Numbered from the stretch's first letter, positions 1 through 5,131 are shown. The stretch: DNA of 5,927 bases from Erythrobacter donghaensis (GCF_001557325.1 NZ_LSJS01000013.1:1-5927); one strand, 5' to 3'. Notes: generated from the sequence alone by a model not told the origin. Translations and numbers: made by a program.

Positions 1-142
1 CCTTGGGGTTCGGCCGGGTGTGGGGGGTCGTCACCGTCACCGCCAGGCCGACGATCAGCAGGGCGCCGAAGGCTCCGGGGATGCCGAGCGCTCCGGCGAG
101 CGCGGCAGCGTTGGGACGGCGATTGGCAGACACGTAAGTCAT
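1..142 (-). CDS. N-terminal fragment of a membrane-anchored protein, probably a TonB-type energy transducer (3' part outside window)
   Basis: Reading the minus strand from ATG at 142 gives 47 residues with no stop before the window edge. The start is MTYVSANRRPN, then an Ala/Gly-rich stretch and one hydrophobic segment at about residues 19-40 (GIPGAFGALLIVGLAVTVTT), followed by Pro/His/Arg/Asn-rich residues (PHTRPNPK). A short cytoplasmic start, one membrane anchor and the beginning of a proline-rich periplasmic linker is the layout of TonB proteins, which pass proton-motive force to outer-membrane receptors. The start is supported by AGGAG (minus strand, 150-154) 7 bases upstream. The C-terminal TonB domain that would prove the identity is outside the window, so the family call is an inference; another single-pass membrane protein is possible. 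Confidence 0.6.
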   Translation of the reverse strand, partial: MTYVSANRRPNAAALAGALGIPGAFGALLIVGLAVTVTTPHTRPNPK

Positions 143-312
143 GCAGGGGCTCCTCTCTCCATCAGTGTGGGAGCGGCGGCCGGAGCACCTTTCGCAAGCA
201 GAACACCCCGGCTCCACTCACGTGTGAAGGTACTATGACTTTTGCTAGGCGCGAAGAACTTTCGCGTTGTTTTTCAGGACTGTATTTTTGCCAATCATTT
301 CAGTAGAGAAAT
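143..312. other. Leader and probable promoter region of the minus-strand gene at 1-142
   Basis: This stretch is less G/C-rich than the rest of the window, notably about 230-312. It holds the ribosome binding site of the gene at 1-142 (AGGAG, minus strand, 150-154). On the minus strand, TTGGCA (complement of 290-295) could be a -35 element, and CATAGT (complement of about 231-236) could be a -10 element, but the two are not correctly spaced as a pair. I therefore place a promoter here only by position and base composition. I see no gene in it. Confidence 0.35.
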
Positions 313-437
313 GGATTCCTTGTGTGCGAACGCGCCTGCGCGCGTTCGTCCTCGGCGCTGCTCCTCCGCTTCGCTCGGGCGCCTGCGGGCGGGCGCCTGA
401 ACCCTTTGGCGCCCTTGCGACCCGTCCTGCGGCGGAT
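313..437 (+). repeat. Structured intergenic repeat, copy A
   Basis: First of three related units in the gap between the TonB-like gene and the hydrolase. It starts GGATTCCTTGTGTGCG and then has a 9-bp hairpin (327-335 with 340-348, loop CTGC). Next come the shared core GTCCTCGGCGCTG (348-360), a CCTCCGCTTCGCTC segment and GCGCCTGCGG (379-388). A second hairpin follows (391-397 GGGCGCC with 408-414 GGCGCCC), then CCCGTCCTGCGGCGG at 421-435. It is in the same orientation as copy B and opposite to copy C. It is best read as a non-coding repeat family member. The open frames across it on both strands look like a by-product of very high GC. Confidence 0.75.
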
Positions 438-668
438 CGATTCCTTTTGTATGCGTGCCCGCCTCCGCGGGCACGTCCTCGGCGCTGTTTCAAGCCCTGC
501 GGGCTTGAGCGCCTGCGGCTCGCGCGCGTGCGCTCGCGGTCGCTGACGCGACCGAATTCAGCGAATCTTTTCGGAGTCGCGCTGGCCCGGCCCGCCGCAG
601 GACGGGCCGCAAGGCCGAACGGCCGCTCGCAGGCGCCCGGAGCGAAGCGGAGGGACAGCGCCGAGGAC
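348..668. repeat. Long imperfect inverted repeat formed by copies A and C
   Basis: The segment at 348-436 pairs imperfectly with the segment at about 589-668. GTCCTCGGCGCTG, CCTCCGCTTCGCTC, GGGCGCCTGCG and CCCGTCCTGCGGCGG occur in the same order in the left arm and in the complement of the right arm. Copy B and its hairpins lie in the roughly 150-base middle. A transcript through the region could fold into one long arm or into several local hairpins. Confidence 0.65.
439..554 (+). repeat. Structured intergenic repeat, copy B
   Basis: Direct repeat of the front half of copy A. It starts GATTCCTTTTGTATG, followed by a 9-bp hairpin (454-462 CGTGCCCGC with 467-475 GCGGGCACG, loop CTCC). The shared core GTCCTCGGCGCTG is at 475-487. 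A second hairpin (490-497 TCAAGCCC with 501-508 GGGCTTGA) sits where copies A and C have the CCTCCGCTTCGCTC segment, and GCGCCTGCGG follows at 509-518. Beyond that it diverges from the other copies. Another 7-bp hairpin (537-543 CGGTCGC with 548-554 GCGACCG, loop TGAC) closes the unit. Confidence 0.72.
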
Positions 669-700
669 GTGGTCGCGGAGGCGACCACGCAAACAAGGAC
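589..700 (-). repeat. Structured intergenic repeat, copy C (inverted)
   Basis: Reverse-complement copy of unit A. Read on the minus strand from 700 it gives GTCCTTGTTTGCG, then a 9-bp hairpin (668-676 with 681-689, four-base loop, CTCC on the minus strand). The core GTCCTCGGCGCTG (complement of 656-668), CCTCCGCTTCGCTC and GGGCGCCTGCG follow. A GGCCGTTCGGCC hairpin (613-624) and CCCGTCCTGCGGCGG (near 593-607) complete it. It lies just past the stop codon of the hydrolase gene, so its hairpins would be in the 3' end of that transcript and could act in termination or mRNA protection. No T-tract follows the stem, so a classical intrinsic terminator is not shown. Confidence 0.74.
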
Positions 701-715
701 TCGCGCGTGATACCC

Positions 716-1372
716 CTACTTGATCGGGCAATCCGGCGCGAGGCGGAAATCCAGGTAGTTGTCGACCGAGCGCATCAGATCGTCGAGTTCGTTCTCGAAG
801 AAGTGGTTGGCGCGCGGGATTTCCTCGTGGTGGATGGTGATGTGCTTCTGGGTGCGCAGCTTGTCGACCAGCTTCTGCACCGCGCCCGGCTGCACCACCG
901 TGTCGGCCGCGCCCTGCACGAAGATCCCGCTCGCAGGGCAGGGGGCAAGGAAGCTGAAGTCGTACATGTTGGCGGGCGGCGCGACCGAGATGAAGCCGCG
1001 CACTTCGGGGCGGCGCATCAGCAGCTGCATGCCGATGAGGGCACCGAAGGAATAGCCCGCGATCCAGGTGCTCTGCGCCTCGGGATGGATCGACTGCACC
1101 CAGTCCAGTGCGCTCGCCGCATCGGACAGCTCGCCGATGCCGGAATCGAAGCTCCCCTGCGAGCGCCCGACGCCGCGGAAGTTGAAGCGCAGCGTGGCAA
1201 AGCCGCGATCGGCGAAGGTCTTGTAGAGCCGCTGCACGATCCGGTCGTTCATCGTTCCCCCGCCTTCGGGGTGCGGATGGAGGATCATCGCCACCGGCGC
1301 GCGCGGACGCGGGGGCGGGGAGAAACGGCCTTCGAGGCGGCCTTCGGGGCCGGGAAAGATGACGGACGGCAT
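716..1372 (-). CDS. Alpha/beta hydrolase family protein
   Basis: A complete 218-residue protein with the alpha/beta hydrolase layout. HPHPEGGGTMND at residues 32-43 forms the oxyanion-hole region. The nucleophile elbow GYSFG at 106-110 has Ser108 as the likely nucleophile. QGAADTVV (153-160) supplies the acid Asp157, and RANHFF (187-192) supplies the catalytic His190. No signal peptide is visible, so it is probably cytoplasmic. The compact size and HPHP...G motif fit the small soluble hydrolases of the COG2945/dienelactone-hydrolase-like type; the substrate cannot be told. The ATG start is chosen because it opens directly before the first beta strand and has a modest AAGG about 8 bases upstream; the stop is TAG. 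It is divergent from the desulfurase cluster with a 107-bp gap. Confidence 0.9.
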   Translation of the reverse strand: MPSVIFPGPEGRLEGRFSPPPRPRAPVAMILHPHPEGGGTMNDRIVQRLYKTFADRGFATLRFNFRGVGRSQGSFDSGIGELSDAASALDWVQSIHPEAQSTWIAGYSFGALIGMQLLMRRPEVRGFISVAPPANMYDFSFLAPCPASGIFVQGAADTVVQPGAVQKLVDKLRTQKHITIHHEEIPRANHFFENELDDLMRSVDNYLDFRLAPDCPIK

Positions 1373-1479
1373 CGGTGAACCTTAGAAAAATCTGCGCCCA
1401 GCGCCGGGTGGCGCCGAAAATTGTGCGGCCTATATAGGGGCGCACACGAAAACCGCAATTTCTTCCCGGAGACCGCACC
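1373..1479. promoter_or_regulatory. Divergent intergenic region with probable promoters
   Basis: A 107-bp gap lies between the start of the minus-strand hydrolase and the start of the plus-strand desulfurase cluster, so promoters for both directions should be here. The only clear low-GC motif is the 10-bp palindrome CCTATATAGG (1429-1438), containing TATATA, about 40 bases upstream of the proposed desulfurase start. It could be a -10 element or an operator half, but I cannot find a good -35 at normal spacing on the plus strand. Placement is by context. Confidence 0.4.
1468..1472 (+). promoter_or_regulatory. Ribosome binding site supporting an ATT start
   Basis: GGAGA lies 7 bases before the ATT at 1480-1482. 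No other good Shine-Dalgarno sequence lies just before the in-frame ATG at 1546; the bases there are part of the conserved coding region. The spacing is ideal for initiation at 1480 and decides the start of the first cysteine desulfurase. Confidence 0.6.
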
Positions 1480-2517
1480 ATTCCCGAACGGGTCTACCTC
1501 GACCACGCCGCCACCTCCCCGCTGCGCCCCGAGGCGAAGGCGGCCATGGCGGAGGGATTCCGGCTGTGGGCCAACCCTTCGAGCCCCCACGCCGAAGGCC
1601 GCCGCGCGCGCGCCGCACTGGAGGATGCGCGCGAGCGGATCAAGCGGTCGCTGGGGTGGGAAGGCGAGCTGATTTTCACGAGCGGGGCGAGCGAGGCGCT
1701 GTGGATCGCGCTCAACCGCGCGAAGGTGGATCGCAGGATTGCGAGTGCGGTCGAGCACGACGCGGTGTTCCGCGCCGCGCCGGATGCCGAGGTGGTGCCG
1801 CCGTTCGACGGCGGGTTCGATCCCGATGAGTTGCCCGACTGCTCCGGGGCGCTGATCGCCTTGCAGCACGTCAACTCGGAAACAGGGACAATCATGCAGC
1901 CGTACAAAGGCGGCAAATTGCTCTCGACGATCCGTTCGGCGGGCAGCACCCTGCTGGTCGATGCATCGCAAAGTGCAGGCAAGTTGCCTTTGCCCGATGC
2001 GGACATGATCGTGGTCAGCGCACACAAGTTCGGCGGCCCGATCGGCATCGGGGCGCTGCTGGTGCGGGACTTCAACCTGCTCGAACCGAGCGGTGGGCAC
2101 GAGCGCGGCTACAGGCAGGGGACCGAGAACGTGCCCGCCGCTATCGGAATGGCGGCGGCGCTGGAGACGGGCGGAATGGAAGGATGGGCGACGAAGCGCG
2201 CCGACCAAATGGCGTTTGCCAACAAGCTAGGACAGTCCGGCGAGCTTATCGCTCCCGGAGCGCAGGCCGACCATATCATCGCCGTCGCCCACCCGACCAT
2301 GAGCGCGCAGGCCCTCCTGATCCGCCTCGACGCGATGGGCTTTGCCGTCTCGGCGGGGAGCGCCTGTTCCTCGGGCACCTTGAAGAAGAGCCGCGTGCTG
2401 GACGCCTTCGGGGTGCCCGACAATGTCGCGGCGCGCACGATCCGGGTCAGCCTCGGGTGGAACACCACGCCCGAGGAGCTGGACCGGTTTGCCGAGGCTT
2501 GGGCTTCGCTATGCTGA
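1480..2517 (+). CDS. NifS/IscS-family cysteine desulfurase, first copy (apparent ATT start)
   Basis: A class V aminotransferase-fold, PLP-dependent enzyme that takes sulfur from L-cysteine, releasing alanine, to feed iron-sulfur cluster or other thiocofactor synthesis. Numbered from ATT at 1480 (345 residues), it has the family start VYLDHAATSPLRPEA (5-19), FTSGASEA, VEHDAV with PLP-stacking His93, HVNSETGT (Asn132), VDASQSAG (Asp161, Gln164) and SAHKFGGPIG with PLP lysine Lys183. RQGTEN follows. SAGSACSSGT carries catalytic Cys296, and TIRVSLG (Arg322) completes the site. The long cysteine loop resembles IscS/NifS rather than SufS. A usual start codon is missing: the first in-frame ATG (1546) would delete the conserved N-terminus, and an in-frame TAG at 1435 limits the upstream choice. 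It is somewhat shorter than the second copy. Assignment to family is secure; the physiological sulfur acceptor is unknown. Confidence 0.9.
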   Translation: MPERVYLDHAATSPLRPEAKAAMAEGFRLWANPSSPHAEGRRARAALEDARERIKRSLGWEGELIFTSGASEALWIALNRAKVDRRIASAVEHDAVFRAAPDAEVVPPFDGGFDPDELPDCSGALIALQHVNSETGTIMQPYKGGKLLSTIRSAGSTLLVDASQSAGKLPLPDADMIVVSAHKFGGPIGIGALLVRDFNLLEPSGGHERGYRQGTENVPAAIGMAAALETGGMEGWATKRADQMAFANKLGQSGELIAPGAQADHIIAVAHPTMSAQALLIRLDAMGFAVSAGSACSSGTLKKSRVLDAFGVPDNVAARTIRVSLGWNTTPEELDRFAEAWASLC

Positions 2518-2518
2518 T

Positions 2519-2645
2519 CTCGTCATTGCGAGCGCAGCGGAAGCGAAGCTGGCCTTGGCCAACCAACCCATGGCCGAACATTCCGGCCCGATGCGACGGC
2601 AGTCCATGGGTTGCCGCGTCGCCTTCGGCTCCTCGCAATGACGAG
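2519..2645. repeat. Palindromic intergenic element between the two desulfurase genes
   Basis: The ends are a perfect 14-bp inverted repeat: CTCGTCATTGCGAG (2519-2532) and CTCGCAATGACGAG (2632-2645). Inside is a second inverted pair, CAACCCATGG (2564-2573) and CCATGGGTTG (2604-2613). Sequences with GTCATTGCGAG ends and a GC-rich, foldable middle are a familiar class of small dispersed palindromic elements in many bacterial genomes. This copy starts 2 bases after the stop of the first desulfurase and fills most of the 145-bp gap. If the genes are co-transcribed, it would fold into a hairpin in the mRNA and could change the expression ratio of the two enzymes. Confidence 0.8.
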
Positions 2646-2662
2646 GGGATAGCTGTAACCTT

Positions 2663-3757
2663 ATGATATACTTAGACTATCAGGCCACCACCCCGCTCGC
2701 GCCCGAAGCCCGCGAGGCGATGCTGCGCTGGCTCGGCGGGCCGGAGAGCGACACTTTCGGCAACCCGCATTCCGCCCACCGCATGGGCCGCATGGCCGCC
2801 GCCGCTATCGAGACCGCACGCGAGCGGGTCGCGGCGCTGCTGCCCGAGGGCGGCAAGCTCATCTTCACCTCCGGCGCGACCGAGGCGATCAATGCGGTGA
2901 TCCTCGGCACGACCGGCGACGTCGTCACCTTCGCCACCGAGCATGCTGCGGTGCTCGATTGCGCCCGCGCGGTCGAGGCGCAGGGGCGGCGTTTCACCGT
3001 GCTCCCGGTGCTGCCCGATGGCCGGGCCGATGTCGAAGCATTGGCGGATCATGTCACGTCGTCGACAGGTCTTGTCGCGGTCATGGCGATCAACAACGAG
3101 ATCGGGGTGAGGAACCCGCTCGCGCCGGTGGTCGAGATCGCCCGCCGCGTCGGCGCGCGGGTGCTGGTCGATGCGGTGCAGGCCTATGGCAAGGTGCCGG
3201 TCGAGGTCGCGGCCGATTTCATCGCGATCTCGGCCCACAAGGTCCACGGCCCCAAGGGTATCGGCGGGTTATGGGTGGGTAATGGCGCGGTAGTGGCCCC
3301 CTTGTTGCACGGCGGCGGGCAGGAGGCAGGCCTGCGCTCGGGCACGCTCTCGCCCGCCTTGTGCGCAGGCTTCGGCGCGGCGGCGCAGGTGGCGCAGGAG
3401 GGCTTGTCGGAGCAAATGTTTCACGTGGAACATTTGTGGAACATGGCCCGCGAGGCTTTCGCGGACTGGGAGTTGAACGGCAGCGCGGTGGATCGCTGGC
3501 ACGGCAATCTCAATATCCGGAAGGATGGTCTCGATGTCGCGCGGCTGATGAGCGACTGCCGCCAGATCATGCTCTCCGCCGGGAGCGCCTGCGCCAGCGG
3601 ATCGGGCCGGCCGAGCCACGTGCTGCGCGCCATCGGCCTCTCCGACGCCGAGGCCAAGTCCTCTATCCGATTGGGTTTCGGGCGCTATACGCACGCCTCG
3701 GACATCGAAACCGCCGCCGCCGCGATTCTCGCCGCCGCGAAGGAGCAAGGCCTGTGA
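2663..3757 (+). CDS. NifS/IscS-family cysteine desulfurase, second copy
   Basis: A complete 364-residue PLP-dependent cysteine desulfurase. Landmarks in order: YLDYQATTPL at the start, GNPHSAHRMG (33-42), FTSGATEAIN (68-77), TEHAAVLD with His94, INNEIGV (143-149), VDAVQAYG (Asp170, Gln173), SAHKVHGPKG with PLP lysine Lys193, GLRSGT (223-228), SAGSACASGSGRPSHVL with catalytic Cys310, and SIRLGFG (Arg336). The cysteine loop is of the long IscS/NifS kind. ATG at 2663 places the conserved motif at residues 3-12; no strong Shine-Dalgarno lies close by (GAGGGG is about 14 bases away), so translation may be weak or coupled. The first codons (ATA, TTA) are A/T-rich and unlike the rest of the gene. 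An unusual peptide, QMFHVEHLW (251-259), results from a parS-like palindrome in the DNA. Its stop overlaps the ferredoxin start. Confidence 0.95.
   Translation: MIYLDYQATTPLAPEAREAMLRWLGGPESDTFGNPHSAHRMGRMAAAAIETARERVAALLPEGGKLIFTSGATEAINAVILGTTGDVVTFATEHAAVLDCARAVEAQGRRFTVLPVLPDGRADVEALADHVTSSTGLVAVMAINNEIGVRNPLAPVVEIARRVGARVLVDAVQAYGKVPVEVAADFIAISAHKVHGPKGIGGLWVGNGAVVAPLLHGGGQEAGLRSGTLSPALCAGFGAAAQVAQEGLSEQMFHVEHLWNMAREAFADWELNGSAVDRWHGNLNIRKDGLDVARLMSDCRQIMLSAGSACASGSGRPSHVLRAIGLSDAEAKSSIRLGFGRYTHASDIETAAAAILAAAKEQGL
3413..3436. other. parS-like ParB-binding palindrome inside the second desulfurase gene
   Basis: The core TGTTTCACGTGGAACA (3417-3432) differs from the widely conserved chromosomal parS sequence TGTTTCACGTGAAACA at one base. 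On the other strand it reads TGTTCCACGTGAAACA, which fits the degenerate form TGTTNCACGTGAAACA. The symmetry extends 4 bases each way (CAAA/TTTG), giving a 24-bp palindrome with a single mismatched pair. In a gene this G/C-rich, the A/T-rich arms stand out. Known parS sites often lie inside genes near the replication origin and load ParB for chromosome segregation. Binding here is inferred from sequence only. Confidence 0.7.
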
Positions 3758-4089
3758 GCATCACCATCACCTTCCTCGACCAGAGCGGCAAGCCGGTCGT
3801 CGCCACCGCCGAACCCGGTGACAATCTGCTTCGCGTCGGCCAGGCGGCGGGGCTGCCGCTCGAGGGCACCTGCGAGGGGCAGATGGCGTGCTCGACCTGC
3901 CACGTGATCGTCGCCCCCGAATGGTTCGACCGCCTGCCGCCGGCGGCCGAGGAGGAGGAGGACATGCTCGATTTCGCCGCCGGGGCGCGGCGCACCTCGC
4001 GCCTGTCGTGCCAGATCGAGCTCGCGCCCGGGATGGACGGCCTCAGCGTCACCATCCCCGCCGCGAGCGCCGACGCGCGGCGGATGTAG
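3754..4089 (+). CDS. Adrenodoxin-type [2Fe-2S] ferredoxin
   Basis: A 111-residue electron carrier. Cluster ligands are Cys40, Cys46, Cys49 and Cys86, in the spacing C-x5-C-x2-C-x36-C, with CEGQMACSTCHVIV around the first three and RLSCQIEL at the last. This is the vertebrate/ISC-type ferredoxin pattern, distinct from plant-type ferredoxins. The acidic stretch AAEEEEDMLDF (64-74) matches the region these proteins use to dock on redox partners. The GTG start overlaps the TGA stop of the second desulfurase by 4 bp, which implies translational coupling and a shared task, most likely giving electrons for Fe-S cluster assembly; a role with a cytochrome P450 is possible but nothing nearby supports it. 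A short C-terminal tail (ASADARRM) follows the domain. Confidence 0.93.
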   Translation: MSITITFLDQSGKPVVATAEPGDNLLRVGQAAGLPLEGTCEGQMACSTCHVIVAPEWFDRLPPAAEEEEDMLDFAAGARRTSRLSCQIELAPGMDGLSVTIPAASADARRM

Positions 4090-4094
4090 CGCGC

Positions 4095-4487
4095 TTACGG
4101 CATCATCCAGATCGCCGCGCCCAGCCCGGTGCTGGCCGCGACCATCCCGCCCGCCACCAGCCGCAGCGTCAGCGCGCGCATCGGTTCGGACCGGTGATCC
4201 TCGAGCCGCCGGGCGACCGCGACCGCCTTGGCCTGCGCGGCGAGGAAGATCACGATCGCGATCACCACGAAGCCGCTCGCCAGCGCCTTGGGAAACCAGG
4301 CCGGTTCGAGCCTGCCGAACAAGGCGTGAAAGCCGAGCCCTATGCCCGCCGCGGCGAGGCCGGTGCGCATCCATCCGGCGAAGGTCCGCTCGTTGGCCAT
4401 GATGGTGCGGTCCTCGGCCCAGTCGGTGCGCCGCTCGGCCCAGTCGGTGCGGTCCTCGGCGAGTTCGCGGCGGTCGGAAGTGCCCAT
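4095..4487 (-). CDS. DUF202 (YidH-like) small inner-membrane protein
   Basis: A complete 130-residue protein with three predicted membrane helices at about residues 41-59, 68-88 and 108-128. The DUF202 signature MANERTFAGWMRTGLA (30-45) leads into the first helix. No biochemical function is established for this family. The N-terminal tail is unusual: it repeats the heptad EDRTDWA / ERRTDWA / EDRTIMA (11-31), copied at DNA level as a 21-bp tandem unit. ATG at 4487 has GGAGG about 8-9 bases upstream. It begins 16 bp after the DJ-1/PfpI gene on the same strand, so the two are probably one transcript. It converges on the ferredoxin gene with only 4090-4094 between their stop codons, which leaves no room for a terminator outside the coding regions. 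Confidence 0.88.
   Translation of the reverse strand: MGTSDRRELAEDRTDWAERRTDWAEDRTIMANERTFAGWMRTGLAAAGIGLGFHALFGRLEPAWFPKALASGFVVIAIVIFLAAQAKAVAVARRLEDHRSEPMRALTLRLVAGGMVAASTGLGAAIWMMP
4422..4466 (-). repeat. 21-bp tandem repeat within the DUF202 gene
   Basis: The motif CGGCCCAGTCGGTGCG occurs twice, 21 bases apart, with a partial third unit (CGGCGAG) at the right. It encodes the repeated heptads with the pattern (E)(D/R)RTDWA. Because the unit is 21 bp, gain or loss of copies keeps the frame and lengthens the cytoplasmic tail by one heptad. Confidence 0.6.
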
Positions 4488-4503
4488 CGCGCCGCCCTCC
4501 GCA

Positions 4504-5031
4504 TCATTCCGCCATGTCGAGCGCCGCCATCAGCGCCTGGGTGAAGGCGGGGATGTCCGCCGGCTTGCGGCTGGTAATGAGGTTGCCGTCGACCACCACC
4601 TCCTCGTCGACCACCGCTGCGCCCGCGTTGGAGAGGTCGGTGCGGATCGAGGGCCAGCCGGTGAGCGAACGCCCTTCGATGATGTCGGCCTCGGCGAGCA
4701 GCCAGGGCGCATGGCAGATCGCCGCGATCGGCTTCTCGGACGCGTCGAATTCGCGCACGAGATCGATGACCGCGTGCTCGGTGCGCAGGATGTCGGGGTT
4801 CATCTGCCCGCCGGGGAGCAGCAGCGCGTCGTAGTCCTCGGCCGAGACGTCGGCGACGGTGCGATCGACCGCGACGCTCTTCCCCCAGTCCTTCTGGTCC
4901 CAGCCCTTGATCTCGCCGGGCTTGAGACTGGCGACGGTGACCTCGGCGCCGGCCTCTTCGAGCAGGCGCTTGGGTTCCATCAGTTCGGACTGTTCGAAAC
5001 CGTCGGTGGCGATGATGAGGATGCGTTGCAT
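4504..5031 (-). CDS. DJ-1/PfpI-family protein (type 1 glutamine amidotransferase-like)
   Basis: A complete 175-residue protein of the DJ-1/PfpI superfamily. It starts with a Rossmann-like strand (RILIIATDGFEQSEL), has ALLLPGG at 69-75, and the nucleophile elbow AICHAPWLL (104-112) with Cys106 and neighbouring His107; Glu13 or Glu16 is the likely acidic partner. LTGWPSIRTDLSNAGA (123-138) and GNLITSRKPADIPAF (149-163) are typical of the PfpI/YhbO branch. Members are described as proteases, glyoxalases or protein/nucleotide deglycases in stress responses; the activity here cannot be decided from sequence. The ATG at 5031 is preceded by AGGAG (minus strand, 5038-5042) at 6 bases. It probably shares a transcript with the DUF202 gene 16 bp downstream. 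Confidence 0.93.
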   Translation of the reverse strand: MQRILIIATDGFEQSELMEPKRLLEEAGAEVTVASLKPGEIKGWDQKDWGKSVAVDRTVADVSAEDYDALLLPGGQMNPDILRTEHAVIDLVREFDASEKPIAAICHAPWLLAEADIIEGRSLTGWPSIRTDLSNAGAAVVDEEVVVDGNLITSRKPADIPAFTQALMAALDMAE

Positions 5032-5059
5032 GGGGCTCTCCTGTGCATGGGTGCCCCGG

Positions 5060-5105
5060 GTCTAGCCTTGCGCGCGGCCCCGGGTTCCGCCCGGCAAGGC
5101 GGAGC
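5060..5105 (-). terminator. GC-rich hairpin between the DUF4349 and DJ-1/PfpI genes
   Basis: GCCTTGC (5065-5071) pairs with GCAAGGC (5094-5100), and an inner CCGGG/CCCGG pair strengthens the arm. It lies in the 100-bp gap downstream of the DUF4349 stop. There is no T-run after it on the minus strand, so it could attenuate or stabilise the transcript, but a true intrinsic terminator is not demonstrated. Confidence 0.25.
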
Positions 5106-5131
5106 GCGGGGCCTGCGCGGCGGGTCGTGGC

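Noticed and set aside
313..700. CRISPR array
   Set aside because: The units are not short, regularly spaced identical repeats, one is inverted, there are no unique equal-length spacers and no cas genes are present.
245..710. Open frames of about 147 codons on both strands across the intergenic repeats
   Set aside because: Their sequences are Arg/Ala/Pro-rich with no recognisable domain, they follow the repeat copies, and the opposite strand is equally open, as expected from very high GC and inverted repeats.
1429..1438. CCTATATAGG as an operator for an Rrf2/IscR-type Fe-S regulator
   Set aside because: The palindrome is only 10 bp and does not resemble a known IscR or RirA site well enough. 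It is kept only as part of the promoter region.
558..1481. 307-codon minus-strand open frame over the hydrolase gene
   Set aside because: It is an alternative frame of the hydrolase, whose own frame shows clear catalytic motifs. The product is low-complexity Arg/Pro/Ala-rich.
1435..1482. A frameshift or lost upstream start in the first desulfurase
   Set aside because: The conserved N-terminus is intact in frame and has a well-placed Shine-Dalgarno before ATT, so a rare start explains it more simply than an indel.
1285..2208. 307-codon minus-strand open frame opposite the first desulfurase
   Set aside because: It is antisense to a gene with a full set of family motifs, shows no domain, and its length is explained by GC-rich codons.
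2515..2652. Read-through or selenocysteine at the TGA ending the first desulfurase, since the frame stays open to TAG at 2650
   Set aside because: The extension would be encoded entirely by the palindromic repeat, and the protein already ends where the family normally ends. No selenocysteine insertion context is evident.
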